DNA of 64,000 nucleotides from Nitrosospira sp. (GCA_026399575.1 JAPLQS010000059.1:25443-89442); one strand, 5' to 3'. Shown: positions 22,115 through 32,803, counted from the first letter of the stretch. Made by a program: numbers and translations. The notes: a model not told the origin generated them from the sequence alone.

Positions 22115-22555
22115 ATGGCTATCCCCTTGCTCACTGCCCGCCTCGAACCTTCCATGCACCTTGCCGTGATACTGGGCTGCGCCCATTTCGCTGCTATTGG
22201 CATGTTGTGGCCGCTGGCATTGCCGCTGGCAGTCAAGCTGCTGGCTACCGCCCTACTCGCCGCCAGCCTGTTTTTCTATTTACGATCTTATGCATTACTG
22301 CGCTCACCACGATCGATAGTAGCTCTTGAGCTGTCGGAAGAAATGGCTTGCACGCTTGAAACGCAGCACGGTGAGCGCATGATCTGCACGTTGCAGGGCA
22401 GCAGCTTTATTGCGCCTTATCTGACCGTGCTGAACCTGAAGCTGTCTGGCAAATTCTTTACCCGCAGCGTGGTGATTCTGGCAGACAGCATAGATGCCGA
22501 GCAGTTCAGACAGTTGCGGGTACTGTTACGCTGGAAATGGAAAGATCCGGCTTGA
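22115..22555 (+). CDS. YgfX-like small membrane protein
   Basis: A 146-residue protein: a short cytosolic N-terminus (MAIPLLTARLEPS), two adjoining hydrophobic helices (HLAVILGCAHFAAIGMLW; LPLAVKLLATALLAASLFFY), then a soluble beta-rich tail with GERMICTLQGSSFIAPYLTV and ending LRVLLRWKWKD. This is the topology of YgfX (CptA family), in E. coli linked to toxicity and to the succinate dehydrogenase assembly factor. I took the ATG at 22115; the frame opens at 22046, which would overlap the ygfZ promoter region. It converges with nadB. Confidence 0.7.
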   Translation: MAIPLLTARLEPSMHLAVILGCAHFAAIGMLWPLALPLAVKLLATALLAASLFFYLRSYALLRSPRSIVALELSEEMACTLETQHGERMICTLQGSSFIAPYLTVLNLKLSGKFFTRSVVILADSIDAEQFRQLRVLLRWKWKDPA

Positions 22556-22560
22556 GGTAA

Positions 22561-24147
22561 TCAGCGTTTCAACACCGTATTCCGCGCTTGCGGCAGGATG
22601 GCGGGATAATCCCGGCTAAAGTGCAGACCGCGGCTCTCGTGGCGCAGCATGGCACTTTGTACGATCAGATCGGCGCTATCCACCAGGTTACGCAGTTCCA
22701 GCAGATCGCTGGTCACACGGAAATTAGCGTAATACTCGCTGATTTCTTCGTGCAGCAGCTTGATGCGATGCTGAGCACGTTGCAGACGTTTGTTGGTGCG
22801 AACTATGCCTACATAATCCCACATGAAACGCCGCAATTCATCCCAGTTATGCGAGATGACGATCTCCTCATCGGCATCGGTAACACGGCTTTCATCCCAT
22901 TGCGGCAGTTGTGCAGTGGGCATGGACGGTAGCCGCAGGATATCTGTGGCTGCCGCCTGCCCGAATACCAGACACTCCAGCAGCGAATTGCTCGCCAGAC
23001 GATTGGCACCGTGCAATCCGGTGTGGGCGGTTTCGCCGATGGCATAGAGGTTGTCCAGATCAGTCTTGCCGTTCCAGTCGGTGACGACACCGCCGCAGGT
23101 GTAATGAGCCGCGGGTACTACCGGAATTGGCTGTTTGGTTATATCGATACCCAGTTCCAGACAGCGGGCATGAATATTGGGGAAATACTCCTGCAGGAAA
23201 TTTGCAGGCTTGTGGGAAATATCCAGGTAAACGCAATCCAGACCGCGTTTTTTCATTTCAAAATCGATGGCACGAGCGACAATATCGCGTGGCGCAAGCT
23301 CCGCGCGCTCATCGTGCCAAGGCATGAAACGCGAGCCATCGGGGAGTTTCAGCAAACCGCCTTCACCACGTACTGCCTCGGAAATAAGAAACGATTTGGC
23401 ATGGGGATGATAAAGGCAAGTAGGGTGAAACTGGATAAACTCCATATTGGCGATGCGGCAACCCGCACGCCAACCCATGGCGATACCATCACCGGTAGCC
23501 GTGTCGGGATTGGTGGTGTAGAGATAGACCTTGCCAGCGCCGCCAGTCGCCAGCACCGTACTGTGCGCGGCGATAGTATCGACCCTGCCTGCGGTGCTAT
23601 CCAGCACATAAGCGCCATAGCAGCGATTGTCACTTTTGTCAGGGTGAACCAGTTTCACACCAGTGATGAGATCAATCGCGATATGACGCTCAAGTACGGT
23701 AATATTCGGGTGGATACGGGCCTTTTCACTCAGCGTCAGCTGTACCGCCTGCCCAGTGGTATCGGCTGCGTGTATCACCCGGCGCACGCTATGACCGCCT
23801 TCCCTCGTCAGGTGGTAACCGGTTGCGTTGTTCAGGTCGCGGGTGAAGGGCACTCCCTGGGTAATCAGCCATTGAATGGCTCGCGGGCCGTTTTCTGCCA
23901 CATAGCGAGTAACCGCCTCATCACACAATCCTGCCCCTGCAGCAAGGGTGTCGCGGATATGCGCATCGGGGGAATCTTCCTGCGACAGCGCTGCGGCAAT
24001 ACCGCCTTGAGCCCAGCCGCTGGCACCGTCAAGCAAGGCTCGTTTGGTGACAAGACAAACTTTTTTAGTTTGCGCTAAGTTGAGTGCGAGCGTAAGACCC
24101 GCAAGACCACTGCCAATAATAAGCGTGTCAAAATCAAGTTGGGCCAT
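22561..24147 (-). CDS. nadB: L-aspartate oxidase
   Basis: A 528-residue flavoprotein that oxidises L-aspartate to iminoaspartate, the first step of NAD synthesis. The FAD-binding [16 protein letters not shown] opens the protein; [29 protein letters not shown] and [19 protein letters not shown] with [20 protein letters not shown] are characteristic of NadB and separate it from the related succinate and fumarate flavoproteins. A C-terminal helical domain is present. No nadA or nadC is nearby. Confidence 0.94.
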   Translation of the reverse strand: MAQLDFDTLIIGSGLAGLTLALNLAQTKKVCLVTKRALLDGASGWAQGGIAAALSQEDSPDAHIRDTLAAGAGLCDEAVTRYVAENGPRAIQWLITQGVPFTRDLNNATGYHLTREGGHSVRRVIHAADTTGQAVQLTLSEKARIHPNITVLERHIAIDLITGVKLVHPDKSDNRCYGAYVLDSTAGRVDTIAAHSTVLATGGAGKVYLYTTNPDTATGDGIAMGWRAGCRIANMEFIQFHPTCLYHPHAKSFLISEAVRGEGGLLKLPDGSRFMPWHDERAELAPRDIVARAIDFEMKKRGLDCVYLDISHKPANFLQEYFPNIHARCLELGIDITKQPIPVVPAAHYTCGGVVTDWNGKTDLDNLYAIGETAHTGLHGANRLASNSLLECLVFGQAAATDILRLPSMPTAQLPQWDESRVTDADEEIVISHNWDELRRFMWDYVGIVRTNKRLQRAQHRIKLLHEEISEYYANFRVTSDLLELRNLVDSADLIVQSAMLRHESRGLHFSRDYPAILPQARNTVLKR

Positions 24148-24240
24148 TCTGATCCTGGTTAACTACATTCACCATCAAGCGAAAATCATAACAGACTTGG
24201 TATTCCCAGCCTGATTTTTTAGAATACCCACTTTATCAAG

Positions 24241-24268
24241 TGAACTAATCCAGGGTATCCGTTGTCTC
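24241..24268 (+). promoter_or_regulatory. Weak sigma-E-like promoter upstream of rpoE
   Basis: TGAACTA (24241-24247) resembles the -35 GGAACTT at five of seven positions, and GTCTC starts at 24264. The spacing is near the sigma-E norm. Autoregulation of rpoE is common in the family, but the match alone is modest. Confidence 0.3.
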
Positions 24269-24336
24269 TTGGTTCAGACTATGCGTGTTAAACCGCGTGC
24301 AGTTCCCGGATCAACCCTTGAGCGGGTATACTTGAT

Positions 24337-24358
24337 CTGCTGCTTCATGAAGCAGCAG
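24337..24358. other. Perfect 22-bp palindrome in the rpoE leader
   Basis: CTGCTGCTTCATGAAGCAGCAG is a perfect inverted repeat of 11 + 11 bp, about 40 bp before the rpoE ATG. There is no T run, so a terminator is unlikely. A dimeric regulator site or a leader RNA stem masking the start region are both possible. Confidence 0.6.
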
Positions 24359-24398
24359 TATTCACAAGTGCGAACCATAATATTCAGGGAACGGCAGC

Positions 24399-25004
24399 AT
24401 GGGTGACCGGGAAATTGATCAGCAACTGGTAGAACGCGTACAGCGTGGGGACAAACAAGCCTTCGATCTACTGGTGATCAAGTACCAACGCAAGCTGGCC
24501 CGGTTGCTATCGCAGTTTATCCGCGATGCCGCCGAAGTAGAAGATGTCACCCAGGAGGCTTTCATCAAAGCTTACCGGGCATTACCGTCGTTCCGGGGCG
24601 AGAGTGCGTTTTATACCTGGCTGTACCGGATTGGCATTAATACCGCAAAGAATTTCCTGGTAACTCAAGGGCGGCGGGCACCCACCACTACCAGTGGTGG
24701 CTTCGACAGTGAGGACGCTGAGAACTTCGAGGAAGGTAGTCAGTTACGGGAAATGAACACGCCTGAAAGCGAGCTGATGAGTAAACAGATCGCCGAAACG
24801 GTGAACCAGACTTTACAGGAATTGCCCGAAGAATTACGCACGGCAATTACCCTGAGAGAAATCGAGGGACTGAGCTATGAAGAAATTGCCAGCATCATGA
24901 ACTGTCCCATCGGCACAGTGCGATCGCGAATATTTCGTGCTCGTGAAACGATAGCAGAGAAATTACGGCCCATGTTGGGAACCGGTAAAGACAAGAGGTG
25001 GTAG
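24399..25004 (+). CDS. rpoE: RNA polymerase sigma factor RpoE (AlgU)
   Basis: A 201-residue ECF sigma factor. Region 2 covers DLLVIKYQRKLARLLSQFIR, VEDVTQEAFIKAYRALPSFR and FYTWLYRIGINTAKN; region 4 covers LPEELRTAITLREIEGLSYE and EIASIMNCPIGTVRSRIFRA. It directs the envelope-stress regulon and is held at the membrane by RseA. Its stop (25002-25004) lies two bases before the rseA ATG, so the genes are coupled. The leader carries a 22-bp palindrome. Confidence 0.95.
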   Translation: MGDREIDQQLVERVQRGDKQAFDLLVIKYQRKLARLLSQFIRDAAEVEDVTQEAFIKAYRALPSFRGESAFYTWLYRIGINTAKNFLVTQGRRAPTTTSGGFDSEDAENFEEGSQLREMNTPESELMSKQIAETVNQTLQELPEELRTAITLREIEGLSYEEIASIMNCPIGTVRSRIFRARETIAEKLRPMLGTGKDKRW

Positions 25005-25005
25005 C

Positions 25006-25545
25006 ATGAAAAGTAAAATATCGGCGTTGATGGATGGCGAACTGGACTCTGAAGATGTTGCTGGCATGATCACGCAACTCAAAAAAACAGATGAATTACG
25101 CGATGAGTGGGCAACTTACCATTTGATTGGTGATGCCTTGCGACAATCGACGGCGTCCATCGACATCACTCAGCGCGTCAACATAAGGCTGGCTGCGGAA
25201 CCAACCATACTCGCACCACAGTCGCCGATGGAACATAGATTTAAAGTATTCGCTCTCTCAGCGGCAGCCTCGGTAGCGGCAGTAGTCGTGGTTGGATGGA
25301 TGAGTCTGCAAAACATGGATCGGCCACAAGAAAATCTTGCCAGCAATAAACCAGTTCTTCAGCCAGCTGTACAAACAACCTCCGTCGCCATTTCCGTCCC
25401 CGTCTCAGGCCCAACCTCAGCTCCTGCCCAGATTAACGATTACCTGCTGGCACACCGGGAGTTTTCGTCCACTACAGCGATACATGGTGGTGTAACACCC
25501 TATATGCGCGCAGTTGCAGAATCGCGGGGAAACCCCGCCAGATGA
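25006..25545 (+). CDS. rseA: Anti-sigma-E factor RseA (MucA)
   Basis: A 179-residue single-pass inner-membrane protein. The N-terminal cytosolic part MKSKISALMDGELD and WATYHLIGDALRQS is the RseA_N sigma-binding domain; one membrane helix follows (VFALSAAASVAAVVVVGWMS, about residues 82-102), then a periplasmic tail. RseA is destroyed by regulated proteolysis on envelope stress. The stop overlaps the rseB start in an ATGA (25542-25545). Confidence 0.9.
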   Translation: MKSKISALMDGELDSEDVAGMITQLKKTDELRDEWATYHLIGDALRQSTASIDITQRVNIRLAAEPTILAPQSPMEHRFKVFALSAAASVAAVVVVGWMSLQNMDRPQENLASNKPVLQPAVQTTSVAISVPVSGPTSAPAQINDYLLAHREFSSTTAIHGGVTPYMRAVAESRGNPAR

Positions 25546-26531
25546 CAAGAGCTGCACTGGCTGCTTTATTGCTGCTATCTGGCGTTATACAGCCCATATT
25601 CGCGCAGAGTTCATCTGATCCTTCCGCAGAAGTATTAAACTTGCTGCAAAAAATAGCTGCTGCCCCCCGTCAGCATAACTACATCGGCACCTTCATATAT
25701 TCCTCCGGCAACCATATTGAGACGTCCCGCATCATCCACATGCTGGATCAGGAAGGCGAGCATGAAAAAATCGAGGTGCTGGATGGCTCGCCGCGCGAGA
25801 TCATCCGCAACAATGATGAGATGCGGTGTTATTTGCCGGAGAGCAAAACCATTGTGACCGAGAAACGCTGGCTGCGAAAAGTCTTCCCTGCACTTCTGCC
25901 TGAACCACTGAGCAGCCTCCATGATAGTTACATTGTCAGCAAAGGCGAATCGGAGCGCATCAGCGATTATGAATGCCAGGTAATTATGCTAGAACCCAAG
26001 GATGACATGCGCTATGGCCATAAACTGTGGGTAGATGCCCACACTGGCCTGCTGCTTAAAGCTGCGGTAATGGACAAGGGGCGTGTGGTGGAACAATTTG
26101 TTTTTACCCAGCTAAAGATTGGTGGCGAAATAGACAGGGAAATGTTGAAATCAAAATATTCTGCGAAAACCGGCGAGTGGCGTATCACCAATTTGGTATC
26201 TTCCACGATGGGAAGCGGCAAACTCGGCTGGCAGGTGAGCAATCCTCCAGCAGGATTCAAGAAAGTCATTGAGATGAAACGTACTCTTTCCGGAAAATCA
26301 ATACCGGTCGGCCACATTGCGCTGTCAGATGGCTTCGCTGCGGTGTCAGTATTTATCGAACCCGTGGAGAAAAATTCCGCACCGCCAGTTCAAGGACTCT
26401 CCTCTGGCTACGGTGCGATCAATATTTATATCCGCACAGTGGCAGACAATATGGTGACAACTGTGGGTGAAGTCCCGCCAGCAACGGTAATGCAAATCGG
26501 CAACTCGGTAATCAACTACAAAGTCAAATGA
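25542..26531 (+). CDS. rseB: Sigma-E regulatory protein RseB (MucB)
   Basis: A 329-residue periplasmic protein with an N-terminal signal peptide (MTRAALAALLLLSGVIQPIFA-Q). The MucB/RseB core includes NYIGTFIYSSGNHIETSRII, HMLDQEGEHEKIEVLDGSPR and HKLWVDAHTGLLLKAAVMD, and the C-terminal domain has HIALSDGFAAVSVFIEPV. RseB shields RseA from DegS-type cleavage and senses mislocalised lipoproteins or LPS. Its stop overlaps mucD by four bases (26528-26531). Confidence 0.92.
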   Translation: MTRAALAALLLLSGVIQPIFAQSSSDPSAEVLNLLQKIAAAPRQHNYIGTFIYSSGNHIETSRIIHMLDQEGEHEKIEVLDGSPREIIRNNDEMRCYLPESKTIVTEKRWLRKVFPALLPEPLSSLHDSYIVSKGESERISDYECQVIMLEPKDDMRYGHKLWVDAHTGLLLKAAVMDKGRVVEQFVFTQLKIGGEIDREMLKSKYSAKTGEWRITNLVSSTMGSGKLGWQVSNPPAGFKKVIEMKRTLSGKSIPVGHIALSDGFAAVSVFIEPVEKNSAPPVQGLSSGYGAINIYIRTVADNMVTTVGEVPPATVMQIGNSVINYKVK

Positions 26532-27946
26532 TGCATAAATTTATTCTGATGATGTTGTTCGGACTGTCTTCGGTCGCCTCTGCGCAAACCAGAGAATTGC
26601 CCGATTTCACCGATCTGGTTGAAAAACAAGGCGCTGCGGTAGTAAATATCAGTACTGTCCAAACACAAAGTACACTCACTAACCGGGCTTTCCCGGGAAT
26701 GCCGAATATTCCGGAGGATGATCCATTCTTTGAATTTTTCCGCCGCCATATGCCGCCCAATACTGCTCCGCGAGAATTCGAGTCCAGATCACTGGGCTCC
26801 GGGTTTATTATCAGCACCGATGGCCACATTCTGACAAACACACATGTAATTGAATCTGCTGATGAAATTACTGTCAAGCTGACTGACAAACGTGAATTCC
26901 GCGCTAAAGTAATTGGTACCGACCGCAGGACCGATGTCGCTCTCCTCAAAATCGAAGCCACTGGTCTGCCTAAAGTGACCCAAGGTGACCCCAACAAACT
27001 CAAGGTTGGCGAATGGGTGGTGGCAATTGGTTCACCCTTCGGATTTGATAACAGCGTGACCGCCGGTATCGTCAGCGCCAAGGGGCGCTCACTGACGCAG
27101 GAAAATTTCGTGCCCTTCATCCAGACAGATGTAGCCATCAATCCAGGAAATTCCGGCGGACCCTTGTTTAACATGAAGGGCGAAGTAGTCGGCATCAACT
27201 CGCAGATATACAGTCGCACCGGCGGTTTCATGGGATTGTCATTTGCCATCCCCATTGATGTGGCCACCGAAATCTCCAATCAGTTAATCGCCAGTGGCAA
27301 AATAAGTCGCGGCAGGATCGGTGTGATGATTCAGGAGATGACCAAGGAACTGGCCGAATCGTTCGGCTTGGCCAAACCCGGCGGTGCGCTGGTGGCCGCA
27401 GTGCAGAAAGACGGCCCGGCAGAGAAGGCAGGGATAGAGGCAAGGGACGTGATCCTGAAATTCGATGGCAAAGCCATAACCACCTCCAGTGACTTGCCAC
27501 GCATTGTAGGTGCCACCAAACCAGGGTCCAAGGTGCCGGTACAGGTATGGCGTAACGGTTCCACCAAGGAAATGACCGTGACGGTGGACGAAATTCCAGC
27601 GGATGAGAAAGCTGCCAGTCGCGGCGGTAAACGAAGCAGCAAAGCACCCGAAACATTCAATCGCATCGGGCTTGCGCTCAGCGAACTTAACACTGAGCAG
27701 AAAAAACAACTGGAAATAGACAATGGTCTGCTGGTGGAAGACATGCAGTCGGGTATTGCCAGCCGTGCCGGCATGCGCCCGGGTGATGTGATTCTCAGCA
27801 TCAATAATCAGGGTGTAAAAACAGTTGAACAATTCAACCAACTACTCGGAAAAGTCGAGAAAGGGCGCAACATTGCGTTGCTGGTGCGGCGTGGCGGTAC
27901 CGCCACCTTCATTACCATGAAGCTCAATGACAATGACAACAAGTAA
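26528..27946 (+). CDS. mucD: Periplasmic serine protease/chaperone MucD (DegP/HtrA family)
   Basis: A 472-residue HtrA protease with signal peptide MHKFILMMLFGLSSVASA-Q. The catalytic triad is visible: His in ILTNTHVIESADE, Asp in RTDVALLKIEA and Ser in NPGNSGGPLFNMKG. Two PDZ domains follow (from RGRIGVMIQEMTKELAESFG, and from RIGLALSELNTEQKK to the end). It degrades misfolded envelope proteins and in Pseudomonas dampens sigma-E signalling. It is the fourth gene in the operon. Confidence 0.93.
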   Translation: MMHKFILMMLFGLSSVASAQTRELPDFTDLVEKQGAAVVNISTVQTQSTLTNRAFPGMPNIPEDDPFFEFFRRHMPPNTAPREFESRSLGSGFIISTDGHILTNTHVIESADEITVKLTDKREFRAKVIGTDRRTDVALLKIEATGLPKVTQGDPNKLKVGEWVVAIGSPFGFDNSVTAGIVSAKGRSLTQENFVPFIQTDVAINPGNSGGPLFNMKGEVVGINSQIYSRTGGFMGLSFAIPIDVATEISNQLIASGKISRGRIGVMIQEMTKELAESFGLAKPGGALVAAVQKDGPAEKAGIEARDVILKFDGKAITTSSDLPRIVGATKPGSKVPVQVWRNGSTKEMTVTVDEIPADEKAASRGGKRSSKAPETFNRIGLALSELNTEQKKQLEIDNGLLVEDMQSGIASRAGMRPGDVILSINNQGVKTVEQFNQLLGKVEKGRNIALLVRRGGTATFITMKLNDNDNK

Positions 27947-27953
27947 GCTGACC

Positions 27954-28205
27954 ATGCCGGGGCCTGTCGTCCTGGTTGTGTATGGCCGTGAACACTGTCA
28001 TCTGTGCCAGGACATGGTTGCCAGGCTGCATGAATTGCAGGCACGGCTTCTCTTTCGGCTCGAAGTGGTGGATATAGACAGCAATGCCGAACTGGTGGCA
28101 CGTTACGGCGAGCGGGTTCCTGTGCTGGCAGCAAACGGGGAGGAAATCTGCCATTATCATCTCGACCCTATCGCGCTAGATGCTTATTTCTCCAGAATTC
28201 GCTAG
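27954..28205 (+). CDS. Glutaredoxin-like protein (DUF836)
   Basis: An 83-residue thioredoxin-fold protein with a CxxC redox motif in VYGREHCHLCQDMVARL and the cis-Pro segment GERVPVLAANGEE. It is common at this place, between mucD and lepA, in betaproteobacteria. The start is uncertain: the frame opens at 27927, inside the end of mucD, and ATG 27954 gives a compact domain. It is the last gene before the operon terminator. Confidence 0.75.
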   Translation: MPGPVVLVVYGREHCHLCQDMVARLHELQARLLFRLEVVDIDSNAELVARYGERVPVLAANGEEICHYHLDPIALDAYFSRIR

Positions 28206-28277
28206 AATGCGCACTTCTTGAGTAAACCACCATAGCTGAATTTTGGCGGTACTTGCGGGATCAAGCCAGAAACTTTC

Positions 28278-28305
28278 AAAAGGGCACAGCAGGTGCCCTT
28301 TTTTA
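28278..28305 (+). terminator. Rho-independent terminator of the rpoE operon
   Basis: AGGGCAC (28281-28287) pairs with GTGCCCT (28293-28299) over a 5-nt loop and is followed by a run of six T. It lies between the glutaredoxin-like gene and lepA, so lepA must have its own start downstream. Confidence 0.85.
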
Positions 28306-28362
28306 GTTTCCCTGATGCAACTCTCGATCAACACTTTCCTGATTACCGGCTTCTGAACCCTG

Positions 28363-30156
28363 ATGCAACACATCCGTAATTTTTCCATTATCGCCCACAT
28401 CGATCACGGCAAATCCACTCTGGCGGATCGTATTATTCAGCTATGCGGCGGTCTGTCAGAGCGAGAAATGGGGGCGCAAGTACTGGATTCGATGGATCTG
28501 GAACGGGAACGCGGCATCACCATCAAGGCACAGACTGCTGCGCTGAAATATACAGCACGCGATGGCAATACCTATTTACTGAATCTGATCGACACTCCTG
28601 GCCACGTCGATTTTTCTTATGAGGTGTCGCGCTCTCTGGCAGCTTGTGAAGGCGCTTTGCTGGTAGTAGACGCCTCGCAAGGCGTGGAAGCTCAGACTGT
28701 GGCCAATTGCTACACCGCCATCGAGCAAGGCGTGGAAGTAGTGCCGGTACTGAACAAAATTGATCTGCCCGCAGCCGAACCGGAACGCGTGATTGCAGAG
28801 ATAGAAGACATTATCGGTATAGATGCTCAAGACGCACTGCGTGCCAGCGCCAAAACCGGCGAAGGCGTACAGGACATTCTGGAAGCAGTGATTACCCGTA
28901 TTCCCGCACCGAAGGGAGATCCTGCTGCCCCGCTCAAGGCGCTCATCATCGACTCATGGTTTGACAATTATGTCGGGGTGGTGATGCTGGTGCGGGTAGT
29001 GGATGGGATACTCAAACCAAAAGATAAAATTCTGCTCATGGCCAGTAAAACCGTTCACCTGTGCGAGCAGGTCGGCGTGTTCACACCCAAATCCCAGCCA
29101 CGAGAATCGTTAAGCGCAGGCGAAGTTGGCTTCATTATTTCCGGCATCAAGGAACTGAAATCCGCCAAGGTGGGTGATACCGTGACCCTGGCAGATCGCC
29201 CTGCCATTCAGCCGCTGCTTGGCTTCAAAGAAATCAAACCACAGGTTTTTGCCGGACTTTACCCGATTGAGTCCAACCAGTACGATGCTTTGCGTGACGC
29301 GCTGGAGAAGTTGAAACTCAATGACTCCTCACTGCACTACGAACCGGAAACATCCCAAGCGCTGGGATTTGGTTTCCGTTGCGGCTTTCTTGGCTTGTTG
29401 CATCTGGACATCGTGCAGGAACGACTGGAACGAGAATACGATATGGATCTCATCACTACTGCGCCGACAGTGGTGTATCAGATAGTGATGCGCGATGGCA
29501 CCGTGACCGAAATTGAGAATCCATCAAGAATGCCCGATCCTTCCAAGATAGAGGAAATCCGCGAACCAATCATTACCGCTACCATACTGGTTCCGCAGGA
29601 ATATGTCGGCTCGGTCATCACGCTCTGCATCAGCAAGCGCGGGTTGCAGAAAAATATACAATACCTGGGCAGACAGGTGATGCTCACTTATGAAATGCCA
29701 CTCAACGAAGTCGTTATGGATTTTTTTGATAAACTCAAATCCACCAGTCGCGGCTACGCCTCGCTGGATTATGAGTTCAAGGAGTTTCGTGCCTCCGATC
29801 TGGTAAAGCTGGATATACTCATTAATAGTGAGAAAGTGGACGCATTATCACTGATCGTGCACCGCACCAATAGCCAATACCGCGGACGGGCGCTGGCGCA
29901 GAAAATGCGTGAACTGATTCCGCGGCAGATGTTCGATATTGCAGTGCAGGCCGCTATCGGTGCACACATCATTGCTCGGGAAAGCATCAAGGCGTTGCGC
30001 AAGAATGTGCTTGCCAAGTGCTATGGTGGCGACATCAGCCGCAAACGCAAACTGCTGGAGAAGCAGAAAGCGGGGAAAAAGCGGATGAAACAGGTAGGTA
30101 ATGTGGAAATTCCACAGGAAGCATTTCTGGCGATTCTGCAGACAGGCGACAAATAG
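28363..30156 (+). CDS. lepA: Elongation factor 4 (LepA)
   Basis: A 597-residue translational GTPase. G1 is [10 protein letters not shown]2 to G3 span RERGITI and DTPGHVDF, and G4 is NKIDLP. The C-terminal LepA-specific domain ends with [20 protein letters not shown] and [17 protein letters not shown], the family hallmark. EF4 acts on ribosomes under stress and in initiation. lepB follows after 83 bp, the usual lepA-lepB order. Confidence 0.96.
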   Translation: MQHIRNFSIIAHIDHGKSTLADRIIQLCGGLSEREMGAQVLDSMDLERERGITIKAQTAALKYTARDGNTYLLNLIDTPGHVDFSYEVSRSLAACEGALLVVDASQGVEAQTVANCYTAIEQGVEVVPVLNKIDLPAAEPERVIAEIEDIIGIDAQDALRASAKTGEGVQDILEAVITRIPAPKGDPAAPLKALIIDSWFDNYVGVVMLVRVVDGILKPKDKILLMASKTVHLCEQVGVFTPKSQPRESLSAGEVGFIISGIKELKSAKVGDTVTLADRPAIQPLLGFKEIKPQVFAGLYPIESNQYDALRDALEKLKLNDSSLHYEPETSQALGFGFRCGFLGLLHLDIVQERLEREYDMDLITTAPTVVYQIVMRDGTVTEIENPSRMPDPSKIEEIREPIITATILVPQEYVGSVITLCISKRGLQKNIQYLGRQVMLTYEMPLNEVVMDFFDKLKSTSRGYASLDYEFKEFRASDLVKLDILINSEKVDALSLIVHRTNSQYRGRALAQKMRELIPRQMFDIAVQAAIGAHIIARESIKALRKNVLAKCYGGDISRKRKLLEKQKAGKKRMKQVGNVEIPQEAFLAILQTGDK

Positions 30157-30239
30157 CACAGCGAATATCGGGTAGTTAATATGGCTACAGACACTTCCAT
30201 TATTTATTAGATTCAGGATATTGTTCTGAAGGATACGGA

Positions 30240-31043
30240 ATGAATTTCCCTCTCATCATGCTGATTCTGCTGGTTTTCACCGGTGGTATCTGGCTGCTTG
30301 ATCATTTCATGCTGCGCCGCAAACGTGCACCGGATGCGCGCGAACCGTGGTGGGTAGAGTATCCCAAAAGTTTTTTCCCGGTAATCCTGATCGTATTCGG
30401 CCTGCGCTCCTTTCTGGTGGAGCCTTTCAAGATTCCGTCCGGCTCAATGATTCCAACTCTGCTGGTGGGGGATTTTATTCTGGTGAACAAATATACCTAC
30501 GGCGTCAGGCTACCAGTCATCAATCTCAAGGTAATGGACGTGAACGAACCCAAGCGTGGTGAAGTGATGGTATTCCGTTACCCGGAGAACCCGTCCATGG
30601 ATTACATAAAACGCATAGTCGGCCTGCCCGGTGACTCCATCACTTACCGCAATAAACAGCTGATCGTGAATGACACCCCGGTAAAAATGGAAGCGGTGGG
30701 TGAATACACCTATATCGAATCTGGATTAAGCTATGTATACAACCAGAGATTTATAGAATCCCTGAATGAACGTGGTCATGACATCATTATCAACCCGGAG
30801 GTGCCCGGCTTGCAGCTTTCCGGAGTACGCCAGTTCCCATTCCAGGAAAACTGCACCTATCAGTATTCCGAATTCACCTGCACAGTACCCACCGGGCATT
30901 ATTTTACGATGGGCGATAATCGCGACAGCAGCAGTGACAGCCGCTATTGGGGATTCGTGCCGGAACGCAATATCGTCGGCAAGGCATTCATGATCTGGTG
31001 GAATTTCAGCGACTTCAAACGAATCGGATTGTCAATTGAGTAG
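30240..31043 (+). CDS. lepB: Signal peptidase I
   Basis: A 267-residue inner-membrane peptidase that cleaves Sec and Tat signal peptides. Two N-terminal hydrophobic segments (LIMLILLVFTGGIWLLDHFM and FFPVILIVFGLRSFLVEPF) anchor it. The catalytic Ser is in PSGSMIPTLLVGDFILVNK, the Lys in YIKRIVGLPGDSITY, and box E is MGDNRDSSSDSRYWGFVP. In many relatives a DUF4845 gene lies between lepB and rnc; here only 85 bp separate them. Confidence 0.95.
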   Translation: MNFPLIMLILLVFTGGIWLLDHFMLRRKRAPDAREPWWVEYPKSFFPVILIVFGLRSFLVEPFKIPSGSMIPTLLVGDFILVNKYTYGVRLPVINLKVMDVNEPKRGEVMVFRYPENPSMDYIKRIVGLPGDSITYRNKQLIVNDTPVKMEAVGEYTYIESGLSYVYNQRFIESLNERGHDIIINPEVPGLQLSGVRQFPFQENCTYQYSEFTCTVPTGHYFTMGDNRDSSSDSRYWGFVPERNIVGKAFMIWWNFSDFKRIGLSIE

Positions 31044-31128
31044 CCAGCCGCTTCCACTTTTCGGTACCAACCCGTTATAAATAGCGGCATGACGACCATA
31101 CGCAGATAGCATTCAGGCTTATTGGAAA

Positions 31129-31803
31129 ATGGATAGCGCCACACTTTGCCGGAAAATCAACTACACCTTCAATCAAGCGGAATTGTTGCGCCAGGCACTA
31201 ACTCACCGTAGCCATAGTTTTCCACACAATGAACGACTTGAATTCCTCGGCGATAGTGTCCTCAACTGTGCGGTTGCCGGATTGATCTTCAGGAGTTTCC
31301 CCAATCTTCCCGAAGGTGAGTTGTCTCGACTCCGGGCCAACCTGGTTAACCAGCAGGCATTGTTTGCGTTAGCACAAACACTTGATTTAGGGGAACAAAT
31401 AAGGCTGGGTGAAGGAGAGCTTAAAAGTGGCGGGCATCGTCGCCCTTCAATTCTCGCGGATACACTGGAGGCGGTGCTGGGTGCGGTTTATCTGGATGGA
31501 GGGTTTGCACGGGCAGAGGAAGTTGTGGCCACTCTTTTTATGCCGCTGCTGCAGCAGCTGAATCCACAGACCCTTGACAAGGATCCCAAGACCCTGCTGC
31601 AGGAATACCTGCAAAGCCGCAAGCTGGGGCTGCCGCAATACTCCGTTGTCGCCACCAGCGGCGAAGCCCATCAGCAGCAATTCCTGGTGGAATGCATTAT
31701 TGGCAAACTCGATATTCGTACGATTGGCGAGGGCGCCAGCCGCCGCAGCGCCGAACAGGGAGCAGCAAAGCAAGCATATGAGCAAGCACAAGCACATGGT
31801 TGA
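31129..31803 (+). CDS. rnc: Ribonuclease III
   Basis: A 224-residue double-stranded RNA endonuclease. The signature [12 protein letters not shown] is present, with the second acidic site in [18 protein letters not shown]-terminal dsRNA-binding domain runs from [20 protein letters not shown] to [19 protein letters not shown]. It processes rRNA precursors. era follows after 72 bp, as in most proteobacteria. Confidence 0.95.
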   Translation: MDSATLCRKINYTFNQAELLRQALTHRSHSFPHNERLEFLGDSVLNCAVAGLIFRSFPNLPEGELSRLRANLVNQQALFALAQTLDLGEQIRLGEGELKSGGHRRPSILADTLEAVLGAVYLDGGFARAEEVVATLFMPLLQQLNPQTLDKDPKTLLQEYLQSRKLGLPQYSVVATSGEAHQQQFLVECIIGKLDIRTIGEGASRRSAEQGAAKQAYEQAQAHG

Positions 31804-31875
31804 AGAATATCAAAAACATAAACCCCCGGTTTTCCTGCTGATAGGTTCTGCACCTTCCATTGAACATTTCACGAG

Positions 31876-32769
31876 ATGACAGCCAATCCCAACTATCACA
31901 CCGGCTACATCGCCATCATCGGGCGCCCCAACGTCGGCAAATCCACACTGCTTAATAATCTGGTCGGACAGAAAGTCAGCATCACCTCGAAAAAAGCGCA
32001 GACTACCCGCCACCGCATCAACGGCATTCTAACTGACGAGCAATCCCAGTTTATTTTTGTCGATACGCCCGGTTTCCAGACCCGGCACACGAATCGGCTG
32101 AACAGTCTGATGAACCGTACCGTCACCCAAAGTATGCGGGATGTGGACGTGGTGATATTCGTGATTGAAGCGCTCCACTTTGATGAGCGCGACCGGCTGG
32201 TGTTGAAGCTGCTGCCAACTGACAGACCAGTGATCCTTGTCATTAACAAAATAGATCAACTGGCCGACAAATCACGACTGCTTCCGTTCCTAGGGAAAAT
32301 GGCCAAGGAGTTTGCCTTCGCGGCAATGGTGCCAGTAAGCGCGCAGGACGGAATGCAGCTACCGGAACTGCTGAGCACAATCCGGCCATATCTGCCGGAA
32401 AACCAACCATTGTTCGACCCGGATGAAGCCACTGATCGTAGCGAACGCTTCATCGCTGCGGAATTGATACGTGAAAAGCTGTTTCGCCTGACAGGAGAAG
32501 AAATCCCCTACTCCGCCAGCATCACCATAGACAAATTCACGACCGAAGGTGAGCTACGCAAGATTCATGCTTGCATCATCGTGGACAAGGCCGGCCACAA
32601 GGCGATTATCATTGGCAAAGATGGTGAGAAACTCAAGGTAATCGCTACCCAGGCGCGTAAAGACATGGAAAAAGTTTTCGGTGGCAAAGTATATCTTGAA
32701 GTCTGGGTGAAGGTGAAAACGGGCTGGGCTGATAATGCGCAAATGTTGAAAAGCCTGGGCTACGGATGA
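31876..32769 (+). CDS. era: GTPase Era
   Basis: A 297-residue GTPase that binds the 3' end of 16S rRNA and aids 30S maturation. G1 is [10 protein letters not shown]3 is DTPGF, G4 is NKID. A C-terminal KH domain contains [20 protein letters not shown] and ends [21 protein letters not shown]. The N-terminus before G1 ([15 protein letters not shown]) is short and normal. recO follows after 34 bp. Confidence 0.96.
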   Translation: MTANPNYHTGYIAIIGRPNVGKSTLLNNLVGQKVSITSKKAQTTRHRINGILTDEQSQFIFVDTPGFQTRHTNRLNSLMNRTVTQSMRDVDVVIFVIEALHFDERDRLVLKLLPTDRPVILVINKIDQLADKSRLLPFLGKMAKEFAFAAMVPVSAQDGMQLPELLSTIRPYLPENQPLFDPDEATDRSERFIAAELIREKLFRLTGEEIPYSASITIDKFTTEGELRKIHACIIVDKAGHKAIIIGKDGEKLKVIATQARKDMEKVFGGKVYLEVWVKVKTGWADNAQMLKSLGYG

Positions 32770-32803
32770 TCTAAGTGCCATAGACCGACTTTAGACGAAA
32801 CTC

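Noticed and set aside
23011..24078. 355-codon frame opposite nadB
   Set aside because: Fully antisense to a strongly recognised gene; no family motif.
31778..31879. 33-codon frame bridging rnc and era with an ATGA overlap to era
   Set aside because: The overlap is attractive, but there is no ribosome site, no motif and half of it lies inside rnc; chance is sufficient.
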